Shown here piece by piece: positions 41,086-50,126 of a stretch of 64,000 bases of DNA; within the stretch, counting starts at the first letter, position 1; every line of letters begins with the position of its first letter. The notes under the pieces are model-generated. The model saw nothing but the letters and a program-made list of their open reading frames with translations. It was not told the DNA's origin and did not search any database. Source of the DNA: Georhizobium profundi. Its GTDB lineage: Bacteria > Pseudomonadota > Alphaproteobacteria > Rhizobiales > Rhizobiaceae. The position numbers were made by a program, and so were the translations under genes. The stretch lies in the NCBI RefSeq assembly GCF_003952725.1, contig NZ_CP032509.1, positions 3,930,001 to 3,994,000 of the forward strand, written 5' to 3'.

Positions 41086-41679
41086 CTATACCTGAGGCTT
41101 CGCGGCGTGCAAGCCGGTCTCGGTGAGGATGGCATCGAGCGAAACATCATGTGGCTCGTCCGGCACCCGGTCGACGCGCTGGCTGTCGAAGGCGATGCCG
41201 ACGAGGCGAGGCTTGAGCCCCCTCTCCTGCAGTCTCGCAATCGCGCGGTCGTAATGACCGGCACCGTAGCCAAGTCGATGGCCCCTGGCGTCGAAAGCCG
41301 CCAACGGCACCAGCATGACGTTCGGATCGAGCACTTCGGCTTCCGGACCGGGGCCGACGGTGCCAAACCCGGTATCGACCAGCGGCGCGTGGCGCAGTAA
41401 TTCGCGAAAGACGATCTCCTCGCGGCTGAGGATGGCCGGCACGCAAATGCGTGCGCCGCGATCGCGCAGGTCCGCCATGAGTGGACGAATGTCGACTTCA
41501 GAGCGAATGGGCGAAAAACCCGACACGATTGCGCCGCTTGGCAGATCGATCAAAGTCCGACCGAGGTCGGCGATCGCGATGCTGGCTTCGATGCGTTCTT
41601 CGATCGACATGGCATCCCGGCGTGCCAGCGCCTGTCGTCGCAAATCAGCCTTGTCCGCAGCGCCCGCGTTCATGCCCAT
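41086..41679 (-). CDS. 5-formyltetrahydrofolate cyclo-ligase
   Basis: 197 residues. MTHFS/YgfA family: KADLRRQALARRDAMS near the N-terminus, VSGFSPIRSEVDIRP, and the C-terminal phosphate loop RLGYGAGHYDRAIARLQERG with GIAFDSQRVDRVPDEPHD. It recycles 5-formyl-THF to methenyl-THF with ATP. In alphaproteobacteria and gammaproteobacteria it often follows zapA and the 6S RNA gene, as here (a small HTH gene lies between on the other strand). Confidence 0.94.
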   Translation of the reverse strand: MGMNAGAADKADLRRQALARRDAMSIEERIEASIAIADLGRTLIDLPSGAIVSGFSPIRSEVDIRPLMADLRDRGARICVPAILSREEIVFRELLRHAPLVDTGFGTVGPGPEAEVLDPNVMLVPLAAFDARGHRLGYGAGHYDRAIARLQERGLKPRLVGIAFDSQRVDRVPDEPHDVSLDAILTETGLHAAKPQV

Positions 41680-41789
41680 GTCGCCTGATCCTCACGTCTT
41701 ATTTTCCGTCGATGCGGGGTCATCTTGCAACCATAGGGGGATGGCCGGCCAGACTTTCCGTTCTGATAAGTCGACATCGCTAAAACACA

Positions 41790-42119
41790 ATGCAAATTGA
41801 GCGCCGCCGGACAGCACAATATTTAGCCGACGCCGCTTTTGATGCGCGTCGGTCGCTTCCGGCATCTTCACTTGCCGGGGCGTCGGGGGCAGCGGAGACT
41901 GGTGAAGGAATGCTTTCGGACATTGAAGCGGGCTATCTGAGCCGCATTGCGCGCGGCCAGACGGCAGAGGACATTGCCGCAGAAGACAAAATATCGGTGC
42001 AGGTCGTCCAGGATGCGCTGAGTGCAGCGGAAACGAAGCTGGGTGCGATGAACCTGATGGACGCCGTGACCAAGGCGGCCCGACTCGGACTGCTGAAGGA
42101 TGACAGCAGCCTTCCTTGA
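41790..42119 (+). CDS. Small LuxR/GerE-type helix-turn-helix protein
   Basis: 109 residues. The C-terminal ~65 residues form a GerE-like HTH: LSDIEAGYLSRIARGQTAED, KISVQVVQDALSAAETKLGA, DAVTKAARLGLL. There is no receiver or sensor domain; the first 40 residues are Ala/Ser-rich. A stand-alone DNA-binding protein of unknown target. It lies opposite to the zapA-6S-cyclo-ligase strand. Confidence 0.8.
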   Translation: MQIERRRTAQYLADAAFDARRSLPASSLAGASGAAETGEGMLSDIEAGYLSRIARGQTAEDIAAEDKISVQVVQDALSAAETKLGAMNLMDAVTKAARLGLLKDDSSLP

Positions 42120-42147
42120 AGCAACGTCAGTGCTGGAAAAGAAAAGT

Positions 42148-42300
42148 GCGATCCACGGCGACCGATGGAGTTTTACGATCCCGGGTACCTACAAAGTAGG
42201 TGGGTGCCGTATAACCGAACCCACGGGTCCAGTCAGGGACAGCTCCCTTGGATCGCGTATGGCCCCGGGGAATGTTGTTCCTGTCGAGAAGCGCAGACCG
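42148..42300 (-). ncRNA. ssrS: 6S RNA (candidate)
   Basis: The region between zapA and the cyclo-ligase gene is the usual place of 6S RNA in alphaproteobacteria. On the minus strand GCGATCC (42250-42256) pairs perfectly with GGATCGC (42148-42154). The enclosed sequence has GTGGGT/ACCCAC and CCTAC/GTAGG hairpins flanked by unpaired stretches, an extended rod with a central bubble. TATATT about 10 bp before 42300 could be the -10. Exact ends are uncertain: the closing stem alone gives ~109 nt, while starting near 42300 gives ~150 nt, the usual length. 6S RNA binds the sigma-70 holoenzyme. Confidence 0.62.
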
Positions 42301-42375
42301 CATGCTCAATATATGTCGAGCCGGTGCCTTTAGCCAGTGGCTCTCACCATCGCGAGCTCACATAAATATCCCGCC

Positions 42376-42735
42376 TCAGCGGGCCGTCAGGCGCTCCGAA
42401 AGCTTCTCGACATGATCGGTCACTTCGTTCAAGGCGAGCGCCAGCTGGTGGTCGGCGGTTTCCGACCGGGCGAGTGCCGCGTCGCGGGTCTTGCGCAGGG
42501 TTTCGAGCTCGCCGCGCAGGGATTGGATCGTGCGCTCGTTCTCGGACAGTTCGTCCATCACCATGATTGCCGACATGACGGTGAGCCGCAGGTCGCCGAT
42601 TTCGCCGAACTGGTGCTTGAGGTGCGAAACGTAGCGATCGAACCGCGTCGCGAGGGTTGTCAGGTGTTCTTCCTGGCCCTCCTCGCATGCCATGCGATAA
42701 GCCTTGCCGTCGATATTGACCGTCACCTGTGACAT
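42376..42735 (-). CDS. zapA: Cell-division protein ZapA
   Basis: 119 residues. MSQVTVNIDGKAYRMACEEG is the ZapA opening (Val-x-Ile-x-Gly-x-x-Tyr), then LATRFDRYVSHLKHQFGEIG and a long C-terminal coiled coil (ENERTIQSLRGELETLRKTR). It bundles FtsZ at the division ring. 65 bp downstream of the DUF4164 gene on the same strand. Confidence 0.93.
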   Translation of the reverse strand: MSQVTVNIDGKAYRMACEEGQEEHLTTLATRFDRYVSHLKHQFGEIGDLRLTVMSAIMVMDELSENERTIQSLRGELETLRKTRDAALARSETADHQLALALNEVTDHVEKLSERLTAR

Positions 42736-42799
42736 TGCCGAGGCCCTTTCGTCCGGCTGTCACTGCCGCGCAAGGGCAAGCGACTGGCCAATACCGCAT

Positions 42800-43072
42800 T
42801 CATCGGTCGAGAACCGCCCGGATGGTTTCCATCGATGTGACCAAACGGCGGGACACTTCGCGATTGGCTTCTTCCAACCGGTTCGCGCGGTCCTCGGCCT
42901 TGTCGAGGTCTTGCGCCAGACGGGACCGGTCGGCGTTCATGCGGGCAACTTCCGCCTCGGCGGCGCCGAAATCCTGTTCGTGTTCGAAACGATGCTCGAT
43001 CGCATCATCCAAACCTGCCAGCGCCCGCCGCAGTCGTTCCAACGCCGCACCAACCTCGGACTCGCTCGTCAT
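42800..43072 (-). CDS. DUF4164-type coiled-coil protein
   Basis: 90 residues from ATG 43072. Almost wholly helical coiled coil (VGAALERLRRALAGLDDAIE, RMNADRSRLAQDLDKAEDRA, LEEANREVSRRLVTSMETIR). DUF4164 proteins sit just upstream of zapA in Rhizobiales and may be division-related. Its upstream gap to tkt (314 bp) holds a small inverted repeat and the probable tkt promoter. Confidence 0.8.
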   Translation of the reverse strand: MTSESEVGAALERLRRALAGLDDAIEHRFEHEQDFGAAEAEVARMNADRSRLAQDLDKAEDRANRLEEANREVSRRLVTSMETIRAVLDR

Positions 43073-43172
43073 GGCTCCCCACACTCCGCAACGCCCGGAC
43101 GCTTCGAATCATAGCGGCTCCCGACGTTTAGGCCTTGGAGTTTAGGCGTCGTGCCAACCGAGCGTCAATCAA

Positions 43173-43191
43173 GGGGAAAGACGTTCTCCCC
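43173..43191. other. Small inverted repeat upstream of tkt
   Basis: GGGGA-N9-TCCCC (GGGGAAAGACGTTCTCCCC) lies in the 314-bp tkt upstream region, about 120 bp before the putative promoter. It could be an operator, but nothing else supports this. Confidence 0.3.
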
Positions 43192-43308
43192 TGCAAATCC
43201 AATCCTCTAACCGCAATTCACGCCCAACTGCATTCCGGACTTTCCCTTCCGCCTCCAACCGACAGGCAGCGTTGGATGGGCGCCGGCCGCTGTCTGGCCG
43301 CAGTTTGA

Positions 43309-43336
43309 TTGACTCAAGACCGCCAACTGCTATGTG
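43309..43336 (+). promoter_or_regulatory. Putative sigma-70-type promoter of tkt
   Basis: TTGACT (43309-43314), 16-base spacer, TATGTG (43331-43336). It lies 50 bp before the tkt ATG at 43387. Confidence 0.4.
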
Positions 43337-43386
43337 TCACGCGCCTTCGGGGGAGCCCGCTTTTTCGTCAACGAAGCAGAGAACCA

Positions 43387-45378
43387 ATGACCTCACGCGA
43401 CAAGCACAACAGCATGGCCAATGCGATCCGCTTTCTTTCGATCGATGCGGTCGAGAAAGCCAATTCCGGTCACCCCGGATTGCCCATGGGCGCAGCCGAT
43501 ATCGCGACGGTTCTGTTTACCCGCTATCTCTCGTTCGATCCGAAGAACCCGAACTGGCCCGACCGTGACCGGTTCGTTCTTTCGGCCGGACACGGCTCGA
43601 TGCTGCTTTATTCGCTGCTCTATCTGACCGGCTACGAAGACATCGACATCTCCGATATCGAGAATTTCCGTCAGATGGGCTCGCCGACCGCCGGCCACCC
43701 GGAATACGGCCATGCGGCTGGCATCGAGACAACAACCGGGCCGCTTGGCCAGGGTCTCGCCAATGCCGTGGGCATGGCAATCGCCGAGCGCAAGCTCGAA
43801 GCCGAATTCGGTTCCGACCTTCAGGATCACTACACCTATGCGCTGGTTGGTGATGGCTGCCTCATGGAAGGCATCAGCCAGGAAGCCATTTCGCTGGCCG
43901 GTCACCTCAAGCTGAACAAGCTGATCGTGCTTTGGGATGACAACGGCATCTCGATCGACGGCGCGATCAGCATTTCCGACTCCACCGATCAGATCAAACG
44001 CTTCGCTGCGTCCGGCTGGCACACGCTTGCCGTCGACGGTCATGATCCCGAAGCGATCGGCCGCGCCATCGAAGAGGCGCAGAAGAGCGAGCGCCCGACC
44101 TTCATCGCCTGCAAGACGACGATCGGGTACGGCTCGCCCAACAAGGCCGGCAGTTCCAAGGCGCACGGTTCGCCGCTCGGCGCAGACGAGATCGCGCTGA
44201 CCCGCACGCAGCTTGGCTGGAGTGACGAGCCCTTCGTCGTTCCCTCCGAAATCCTCGACGCCTGGCGCCTCGCCGGCCTGCGGTCCAACAAGGAGCGCAA
44301 GGCATGGGAAGATCGTCTTGCCGGAAAAGACGCCGAGATCCGCTCCACCTTCGAGCGCCGTTTCCGCGGCGAGCTGGCGGGCGCGTTCGAACCGGCGATC
44401 GAGGCCTACAAGAAGAAGCTCGTCGCCGACAAGCCGAAGGTTGCGACCCGCAAGGCATCCGAAATGGTGCTGGAAGTGATCAACGGTGCACTGCCGGAAA
44501 CGCTTGGTGGTTCGGCCGACCTCACCGGTTCGAACAACACGAAGACCAGCCAGACCCAGCCGATCACGCCGGACGACTTCTCCGGCCGCTATCTGCATTA
44601 CGGCATCCGCGAGCACGGCATGGCTTCGGCCATGAACGGCATCGCTCTGCATGGCGGCCTTATTCCTTACGGCGGCACGTTCCTCGTGTTCTCCGACTAT
44701 TCGCGCCCGGCGATCCGCCTTGCGGCTCTTATGGGCATCCGCGTCATCCATGTGCTCACCCACGATTCGATCGGCCTTGGCGAAGACGGCCCGACCCACC
44801 AGCCGGTCGAGCATGTCGCGGCACTGCGTGCGATCCCGAATTTCCAGATGTTCCGCCCCGCCGATGCGGTCGAGACGGCGGAATGCTGGCAGTTGGCGCT
44901 CGAAAGCGAGAACAAGCCGTCTGGCCTTGCGCTCACCCGCCAGAACCTGCCGACGGTTCGCAACGACCATGTCGAGGACAATCTCTGCTCGTTCGGCGCC
45001 TACGACCTCGCTCCGGCATCGGATGCGGACGTGACGATCTTCGCGTCGGGCTCGGAAGTCGAAATCGCGCTGGAAGCCAAGGCGCGGCTGGACGGCATGG
45101 GTCACGCAACGCGCGTCGTGTCCGTGCCCTGCTTCGAGCTCTTCGAAGAGCAGACGGAAGAGTACCGCTCCGCGATCATCGGCCGTTCCAAGGTGAAAGT
45201 CGCCGTGGAAGCCGGCATTCGACAGGGCTGGGATGCGTTCATCGGTTCCGACGGCATCTTCATCGGGATGAATGGCTTCGGTGCTTCGGGTCCCTACCAG
45301 GAACTTTACAAGCATTTCGGCATCACGGCCGATGCGATCGTCGCAGCGGCCGAAGCTCGGCTTCACGGCGATCAGTAA
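43387..45378 (+). CDS. tkt: Transketolase
   Basis: 663 residues from ATG 43387 ([20 protein letters not shown]). Transfers two-carbon units between sugar phosphates in the pentose-phosphate pathway or Calvin cycle, using thiamine diphosphate. Features: [20 protein letters not shown] (~25-44), [16 protein letters not shown], the ThDP motif starting [11 protein letters not shown] (~155), [30 protein letters not shown] (~405-424, catalytic Glu), and [17 protein letters not shown]. Length is standard. First gene of the tkt-gap-pgk-fba cluster. Confidence 0.97.
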   Translation: MTSRDKHNSMANAIRFLSIDAVEKANSGHPGLPMGAADIATVLFTRYLSFDPKNPNWPDRDRFVLSAGHGSMLLYSLLYLTGYEDIDISDIENFRQMGSPTAGHPEYGHAAGIETTTGPLGQGLANAVGMAIAERKLEAEFGSDLQDHYTYALVGDGCLMEGISQEAISLAGHLKLNKLIVLWDDNGISIDGAISISDSTDQIKRFAASGWHTLAVDGHDPEAIGRAIEEAQKSERPTFIACKTTIGYGSPNKAGSSKAHGSPLGADEIALTRTQLGWSDEPFVVPSEILDAWRLAGLRSNKERKAWEDRLAGKDAEIRSTFERRFRGELAGAFEPAIEAYKKKLVADKPKVATRKASEMVLEVINGALPETLGGSADLTGSNNTKTSQTQPITPDDFSGRYLHYGIREHGMASAMNGIALHGGLIPYGGTFLVFSDYSRPAIRLAALMGIRVIHVLTHDSIGLGEDGPTHQPVEHVAALRAIPNFQMFRPADAVETAECWQLALESENKPSGLALTRQNLPTVRNDHVEDNLCSFGAYDLAPASDADVTIFASGSEVEIALEAKARLDGMGHATRVVSVPCFELFEEQTEEYRSAIIGRSKVKVAVEAGIRQGWDAFIGSDGIFIGMNGFGASGPYQELYKHFGITADAIVAAAEARLHGDQ

Positions 45379-45400
45379 GCCAGCATCGTCGGCCAGTTAC

Positions 45401-45425
45401 GAAGGCCCGTTTCCAATCGGGCTTC
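45401..45425 (+). other. Hairpin in the tkt-gap gap
   Basis: GAAG-g-CCCG / CGGG-CTTC with an eight-base loop, 20 bp before the gap start codon. Could affect relative expression of tkt and gap; no T-run, so not a standard terminator. Confidence 0.4.
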
Positions 45426-45444
45426 AAGCGGAAGAGGAAATGTC

Positions 45445-46446
45445 ATGACAGTGAAAGTCGCCATCAACGGTTTCGGACGGATCGGCCGCAACGTTCTGCG
45501 GGCCATCGTCGAGTCGGGCCGCACCGATATCGAAGTCGTTGCCATCAACGATCTCGGCCCGGTCGAGACCAATGCGCATCTGGTGCGCTACGACAGCGTG
45601 CACGGCCGTTTCCCGGGAAAAGTGACGGTCAATGGCGACACGATCGATGTCGGCCGCGGCCCGATCAAGGTAACGGCGGTCCGCGATCCGAAAGACCTGC
45701 CCTGGGGCGATGTCGACATCGCCTTGGAGTGCACGGGCATTTTCACCGATCGCGACAAGGCGGCACTGCATCTGCAGAACGGATCGAAGCGCGTGCTCGT
45801 CTCCGCGCCGGCGTCTGGTGCCGACAAGACGATCGTCTACGGCGTCAACCATGATGCGCTGACGAAGGACGACCTCGTCGTTTCCAACGCATCCTGCACG
45901 ACGAACTGCCTCTCCCCGGTTGCCTACGTGCTCGACAAAGCCATCGGCATCGAGAAGGGCTTCATGACCACGATCCATTCCTATACGGGGGATCAGCCGA
46001 CGCTCGACACGATGCACAAGGATCTCTACCGCGCCCGCGCGGCGGCGCTCTCGATGATCCCGACCTCGACCGGCGCCGCAAAGGCCGTCGGCCTCGTCCT
46101 GCCGGAACTCAACGGCAAGCTCGATGGCGTTGCGATCCGCGTGCCGACGCCAAACGTCTCGGTGGTGGACCTGACCTTCATCGCCAAGCGCGCGACGTCG
46201 GTTCAAGAAATCAACGATGCGATCCGCAGCGCCGCCGACGGCGAACTGAAGGGCATTCTCGGCTACACCGACGAGCCGCTCGTTTCGACCGACTTCAACC
46301 ACGACCCGCATTCGTCGGTCTTCCACATGGACCAGACGAAGGTGATGGAAGGCACGATGTGCCGCATCCTGACCTGGTACGACAACGAGTGGGGCTTCTC
46401 CAACCGTATGTCGGACACGGCCGTTGCCATGGGCAAGCTCATCTGA
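45445..46446 (+). CDS. gap: Glyceraldehyde-3-phosphate dehydrogenase, type I
   Basis: 333 residues. NAD motif [18 protein letters not shown] (~8-25); catalytic Cys in [15 protein letters not shown] (~151-165); [34 protein letters not shown] at the end. Standard length. 66 bp after tkt, same strand. A terminator follows, then a K+/H+ antiporter gene separates it from pgk. Confidence 0.97.
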   Translation: MTVKVAINGFGRIGRNVLRAIVESGRTDIEVVAINDLGPVETNAHLVRYDSVHGRFPGKVTVNGDTIDVGRGPIKVTAVRDPKDLPWGDVDIALECTGIFTDRDKAALHLQNGSKRVLVSAPASGADKTIVYGVNHDALTKDDLVVSNASCTTNCLSPVAYVLDKAIGIEKGFMTTIHSYTGDQPTLDTMHKDLYRARAAALSMIPTSTGAAKAVGLVLPELNGKLDGVAIRVPTPNVSVVDLTFIAKRATSVQEINDAIRSAADGELKGILGYTDEPLVSTDFNHDPHSSVFHMDQTKVMEGTMCRILTWYDNEWGFSNRMSDTAVAMGKLI

Positions 46447-46496
46447 GCCGAGCAAGCCCGCCCGGCAGAGCCGGATATGTCAAAAGTTATAGAAAA

Positions 46497-46527
46497 CGAA
46501 GCGCCCGACCTTTTCTCGGGCGTTTCG
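46497..46527 (+). terminator. Terminator of gap
   Basis: CGAA-g-CGCCCGA / TCGGGCG-t-TTCG with a seven-base loop, 50 bp past the gap stop. Confidence 0.75.
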
Positions 46528-46821
46528 CGTTCTTAGATTGGGTTGGTGACCTGCCCCTTCAGTCAGGCTCGCTTTCCACCAATATGAGGGACTGTCGCAT
46601 CGCAATCGACGCCTTCGGCAACAGCATCAAGCCGCAATCTCGGCCAAGACGACTGCTCCGAAGATAGACAAAGCGTTTCGATCTAAAGCGCTGCCATGCA
46701 GCGTCGACCTCACGTGGTTCCGAGCCGTGCTGACGGCCCTGGACCGTTTCCCGTCAGCGGAGCCCAGTGTCGTTTCCCGGCCGGTCCATGGATTGGATGA
46801 CCAGGCTGGAGACCCGAACGC
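46528..46821. other. Intergenic stretch with no recognised feature
   Basis: 294 bp between the gap terminator and the antiporter gene. I see no convincing reading frame, hairpin or promoter in it. Confidence 0.5.
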
Positions 46822-48735
46822 ATGATGCTTGAAGCGATGTATCTCGTAATCCTTATCGGGACGCTTCTGGTTCTCATATCAGCCTTTTCGAGCCTTCTCG
46901 CCTTTCGCTTCGGCGCACCGCTCTTGTTGCTCTTCCTCTGCATCGGGCTAGCAGCGGGCGTCGACGGCCTCGGCATCAATTTCAGCAATGCATCTGCGGC
47001 CTATTTCATCGGTTCGCTCGCGCTAGCGATCATCCTGTTCGATTCGGGTTTCGGAACGTCGATCCAGTCCTTCAGGCAAGCGGCCGCGCCGGCGATCGCG
47101 CTGGCGACCATCGGAGTCGTGTTCACGACACTGTTGTTTGCGCTTGCCGCCCGGTTCGTCTTTGACTTCACGTGGCTGGAAGCGCTTCTCTTCGGCGCAA
47201 TCGTCGGTTCGACGGACGCCGCCGCCGTCTTCTTCCTGCTGCGCATCGGCGGCATCAATATCCGCGACAAGGTCCGCTCTACGCTGGAGATCGAATCCAG
47301 TTCCAACGATCCGATGGCGATCTTCCTCACGATCACGCTGGTCGAACTGATCGCCAACGGAACGCCGCTCGGCGAAATGGGCGTTGATCTGCTGATCAGC
47401 TTCGGCCTGCAGATGGGCGTCGGGCTGCTTGCCGGTTTCATCGGCGGCATGATCATCGTCAGCCTGGTCAACCGCCTCAATCTGGAGCGAGGGCTGACGC
47501 CAATCTTCGTCATCGCCTTGTCGCTGCTCGTCTTTTCTGCAACCGGCGTTGCCGGCGGCTCGGGCTTCCTCGCCGTCTATGTGGCGGGTCTCTATGCGGG
47601 CAATCGGCAGATCCGGTCGGCACCGACGTTGAAGCGTTTCCAGGACGGCATGACGTGGCTGGCGCAGATCCTCATGTTCCTGCTTCTGGGACTTCTGGCG
47701 ACGCCGTCGCAGTTTCCGGCCATCGCAGTGCCGGCGATCGCCATGGCGGTCTTCCTGATCTTCATCGCCCGGCCGCTTGCGGTGTGGCTCACGCTTCTGC
47801 CCTTCGACTACAAGCGCGAGGAAACCGCTTTTGTCTCATGGGTGGGATTGCGCGGCGCAGTCTCGATCCTGCTCGCGATCCTGCCGCTGCTCGGCAATCT
47901 CGAGAACGCGACGACGTTCTTCAACGCCGCCTTCATCATCGTTCTGGTGTCGCTCATCGTGCAAGGCTGGACCATCAATCCCCTCGCCCGCCGGCTCGGG
48001 CTCGTGGTTCCGGCGCGGATCGGTCCAGTCGACAAGGTCGAACTTGAGCTGCCGGGAACCGCGCTTCACGAACTTCTCGCCTACCGCGTCGTGCCGGACA
48101 GCCCCGTGGCGACCGGCGAGCGCATACCGCGCTGGGCGCGGCCGTCGCTCGTCATCCGCGATGGCAAGTCCATGCGCTATCAATATGCCGGCCGCCTTCA
48201 GGCGGGCGACTATGTCTATCTCTTCATCTCGTCGCGCTATCCCCGCCTGCTCGACCGGCTTTTCGCCAGCCCACTGCCGGTGCAATCCGACGATGCGGAA
48301 TTCTTCGGCGAGTTTTCGATCGATCCGCAGCGCCCCGCCAAGGACCTACATGCGGCTTATGACATTGGACTTGCGAAGGATGAGCTGGATCTCAGCATCG
48401 ATGCGTTGCTGACGAAAAGGCTTGGAGGCAAGGCCGAGTTCGGTGACCGTGTGGTGCTCAAGAATGTCGAGATCATCGTGCGCGATGTGGACGATCAGGG
48501 CCGGACCACGAGCGCTGGCCTTTCGCTCGATCCGGAAGCAAGCCGGCCGAACATCCCCGTCTTTCTTTCCGCGCGAGAGATCGCGGCGCTGTTGCGCCAG
48601 CGCGTGAAGCGCAGGCAACCGCCGGCCAAGACACCGCTCGGCCCGCCGCCCTCATCATTGACGCCCGCGACAGACACGACTGACGACCGGCAGCCACAGT
48701 CGACTCCCAGCGAGAAGCAGGCGGCAAGCGATTAG
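46822..48735 (+). CDS. Potassium/proton antiporter (CPA1, CvrA/NhaP2-like)
   Basis: 637 residues. 12-13 membrane helices to ~residue 385, with the core VGSTDAAAVFFLLRIGGINI (~131-150) and IESSSNDPMAIFLTITLVEL (~158-177) carrying the paired acidic/Asn residues of the CPA1 exchangers. A TrkA-C (RCK-C) domain at ~400-480 and a CorC/HlyC-like domain at ~490-580 complete the CvrA architecture. Likely exports K+ in exchange for H+. It lies between gap and pgk, unusual company for those genes. Confidence 0.9.
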   Translation: MMLEAMYLVILIGTLLVLISAFSSLLAFRFGAPLLLLFLCIGLAAGVDGLGINFSNASAAYFIGSLALAIILFDSGFGTSIQSFRQAAAPAIALATIGVVFTTLLFALAARFVFDFTWLEALLFGAIVGSTDAAAVFFLLRIGGINIRDKVRSTLEIESSSNDPMAIFLTITLVELIANGTPLGEMGVDLLISFGLQMGVGLLAGFIGGMIIVSLVNRLNLERGLTPIFVIALSLLVFSATGVAGGSGFLAVYVAGLYAGNRQIRSAPTLKRFQDGMTWLAQILMFLLLGLLATPSQFPAIAVPAIAMAVFLIFIARPLAVWLTLLPFDYKREETAFVSWVGLRGAVSILLAILPLLGNLENATTFFNAAFIIVLVSLIVQGWTINPLARRLGLVVPARIGPVDKVELELPGTALHELLAYRVVPDSPVATGERIPRWARPSLVIRDGKSMRYQYAGRLQAGDYVYLFISSRYPRLLDRLFASPLPVQSDDAEFFGEFSIDPQRPAKDLHAAYDIGLAKDELDLSIDALLTKRLGGKAEFGDRVVLKNVEIIVRDVDDQGRTTSAGLSLDPEASRPNIPVFLSAREIAALLRQRVKRRQPPAKTPLGPPPSSLTPATDTTDDRQPQSTPSEKQAASD

Positions 48736-48758
48736 CATTGGGCGGCCCATGGTCCGAC

Positions 48759-48786
48759 TTGCGTCAGCGCAGGGCATTTGTATTGT
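48759..48786 (+). promoter_or_regulatory. Putative promoter of pgk
   Basis: TTGCGT (48759-48764), 16-base spacer, TATTGT (48781-48786), 28 bp before the pgk ATG. Confidence 0.35.
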
Positions 48787-48814
48787 CTCCCGCGCCACAT
48801 AAGGGGAATTCACG

Positions 48815-50011
48815 ATGCCGGCCTTCCGCACTCTCGACGATCTCACCGATGTTTCGGGCAAACGCGTTCTGGTCCGGGTGGATCTCAACGTGCCGATGGA
48901 AAACGGCGATGTCAGCGACATGACTCGCATCGAGCGGGTGCTGCCGACGATCGAGGAACTGTCCGGCAAAGGCGCCAAGGTCATCCTGCTGGCGCATTTC
49001 GGCCGCCCGAAGGGCAAGCGGGTGGACGACATGTCCCTGGCTCCGGTTGCCCACGCTCTGGAAGAGGTTCTGGACCACGACGTGGTCTTCGCCACCGATT
49101 GCATCGGCGAAGCCATGCAGAAGGCCATCGCAAAGATGGACGATGGCGACGTGATGCTGATGGAGAACACCCGCTTCTACGCCGGCGAGGAAGCCAATGA
49201 TCCGGCATTCACGGACGAACTTGCCGCTCTTGGCGACATCTACGTGAATGATGCGTTCTCCGCCGCCCATCGGGCGCATGCTTCTACCGAGGGTCTTGCC
49301 CGGCGCCTGCCCGCCTATGCGGGACGGACGATGGAAGCGGAGCTGAAGGCGCTTGAAAAAGGTCTCGGCAATCCGGAAAAGCCGGTCGTGGCGATCGTCG
49401 GCGGCGCCAAGGTGTCGACGAAGCTCGATCTCCTGATGAACCTCGTGAAAAAGGTCGACGCGCTCGTCATCGGCGGCGGCATGGCCAACACGTTCCTTGC
49501 GGCGCGCGGCACCGATGTCGGCAAATCACTCTGTGAACACGATCTTGCGGCGACGGCCAAGCAGATCATGATCGAGGCCGCTTCCGCCGGCTGCGCGATC
49601 GTCCTGCCCGTCGATGCCGTGGTTGCGCGCGAGTTCAAGGCCGGCGCTGCAAGCGAGACCGTGGATATCGCCAATGTGCCAGCCGACGCAATGATCCTCG
49701 ATGTGGGCCCGCGCTCGGTCGAGGCGATCAATGGCTGGATCGACCGGGCGAAGACGCTCGTCTGGAACGGCCCGCTCGGCGCGTTCGAGATCGAGCCATT
49801 CCACAAGGCGACGGTCAGCGCTGCGCGCCACGCCGCCGAGCGCACGCGCGATGGCAAGCTGGTGTCCGTCGCCGGCGGAGGCGATACTGTCGCGGCGCTG
49901 AACCAAGCGGACGCGACCGCCGAATTCACCTATGTGTCGACGGCCGGCGGCGCCTTTCTGGAGTGGATGGAAGGGAAGGACCTGCCAGGGGTCTCTGCAC
50001 TCAAAGTTTGA
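48815..50011 (+). CDS. pgk: Phosphoglycerate kinase
   Basis: 398 residues. Opening [20 protein letters not shown] (~16-35); [38 protein letters not shown]; nucleotide-binding [13 protein letters not shown] (~190) and GPLGAFE (~320); [12 protein letters not shown] near the end. Normal length. AAGGGG ribosome-binding site. Downstream lies an AT-rich palindrome and then the aldolase gene. Confidence 0.97.
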   Translation: MPAFRTLDDLTDVSGKRVLVRVDLNVPMENGDVSDMTRIERVLPTIEELSGKGAKVILLAHFGRPKGKRVDDMSLAPVAHALEEVLDHDVVFATDCIGEAMQKAIAKMDDGDVMLMENTRFYAGEEANDPAFTDELAALGDIYVNDAFSAAHRAHASTEGLARRLPAYAGRTMEAELKALEKGLGNPEKPVVAIVGGAKVSTKLDLLMNLVKKVDALVIGGGMANTFLAARGTDVGKSLCEHDLAATAKQIMIEAASAGCAIVLPVDAVVAREFKAGAASETVDIANVPADAMILDVGPRSVEAINGWIDRAKTLVWNGPLGAFEIEPFHKATVSAARHAAERTRDGKLVSVAGGGDTVAALNQADATAEFTYVSTAGGAFLEWMEGKDLPGVSALKV

Positions 50012-50020
50012 AGCCAACTT

Positions 50021-50051
50021 TTAAACGATTGAAATTTTTTCAATCGTTTAA
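50021..50051. promoter_or_regulatory. AT-rich palindrome upstream of the aldolase gene
   Basis: Perfect 14-bp arms (TTAAACGATTGAAA and its complement) separated by TTT, 9 bp past the pgk stop and 76 bp before the aldolase start. The AT-rich stem, lack of a T-run afterwards and high GC surroundings argue against a terminator. Each arm contains AAACGATT, close to the CG-centred half-palindromes bound by LacI-family regulators, so a double operator is plausible. Confidence 0.55.
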
Positions 50052-50126
50052 GGCGTTTCGGGTGTCATTTCCTCGTCGGGACTAGTCTGCTAACGGCTTA
50101 GCCAATTCGAACAGGAGACGTCTGGA

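Noticed and set aside
42127..42309. 60-codon open frame on the minus strand
   Set aside because: It coincides with the structured 6S RNA candidate and has no plausible ribosome-binding site or family similarity.
50021..50051. Palindrome as a CtrA box
   Set aside because: The TTAA ends are not separated by seven bases; the symmetry is different.
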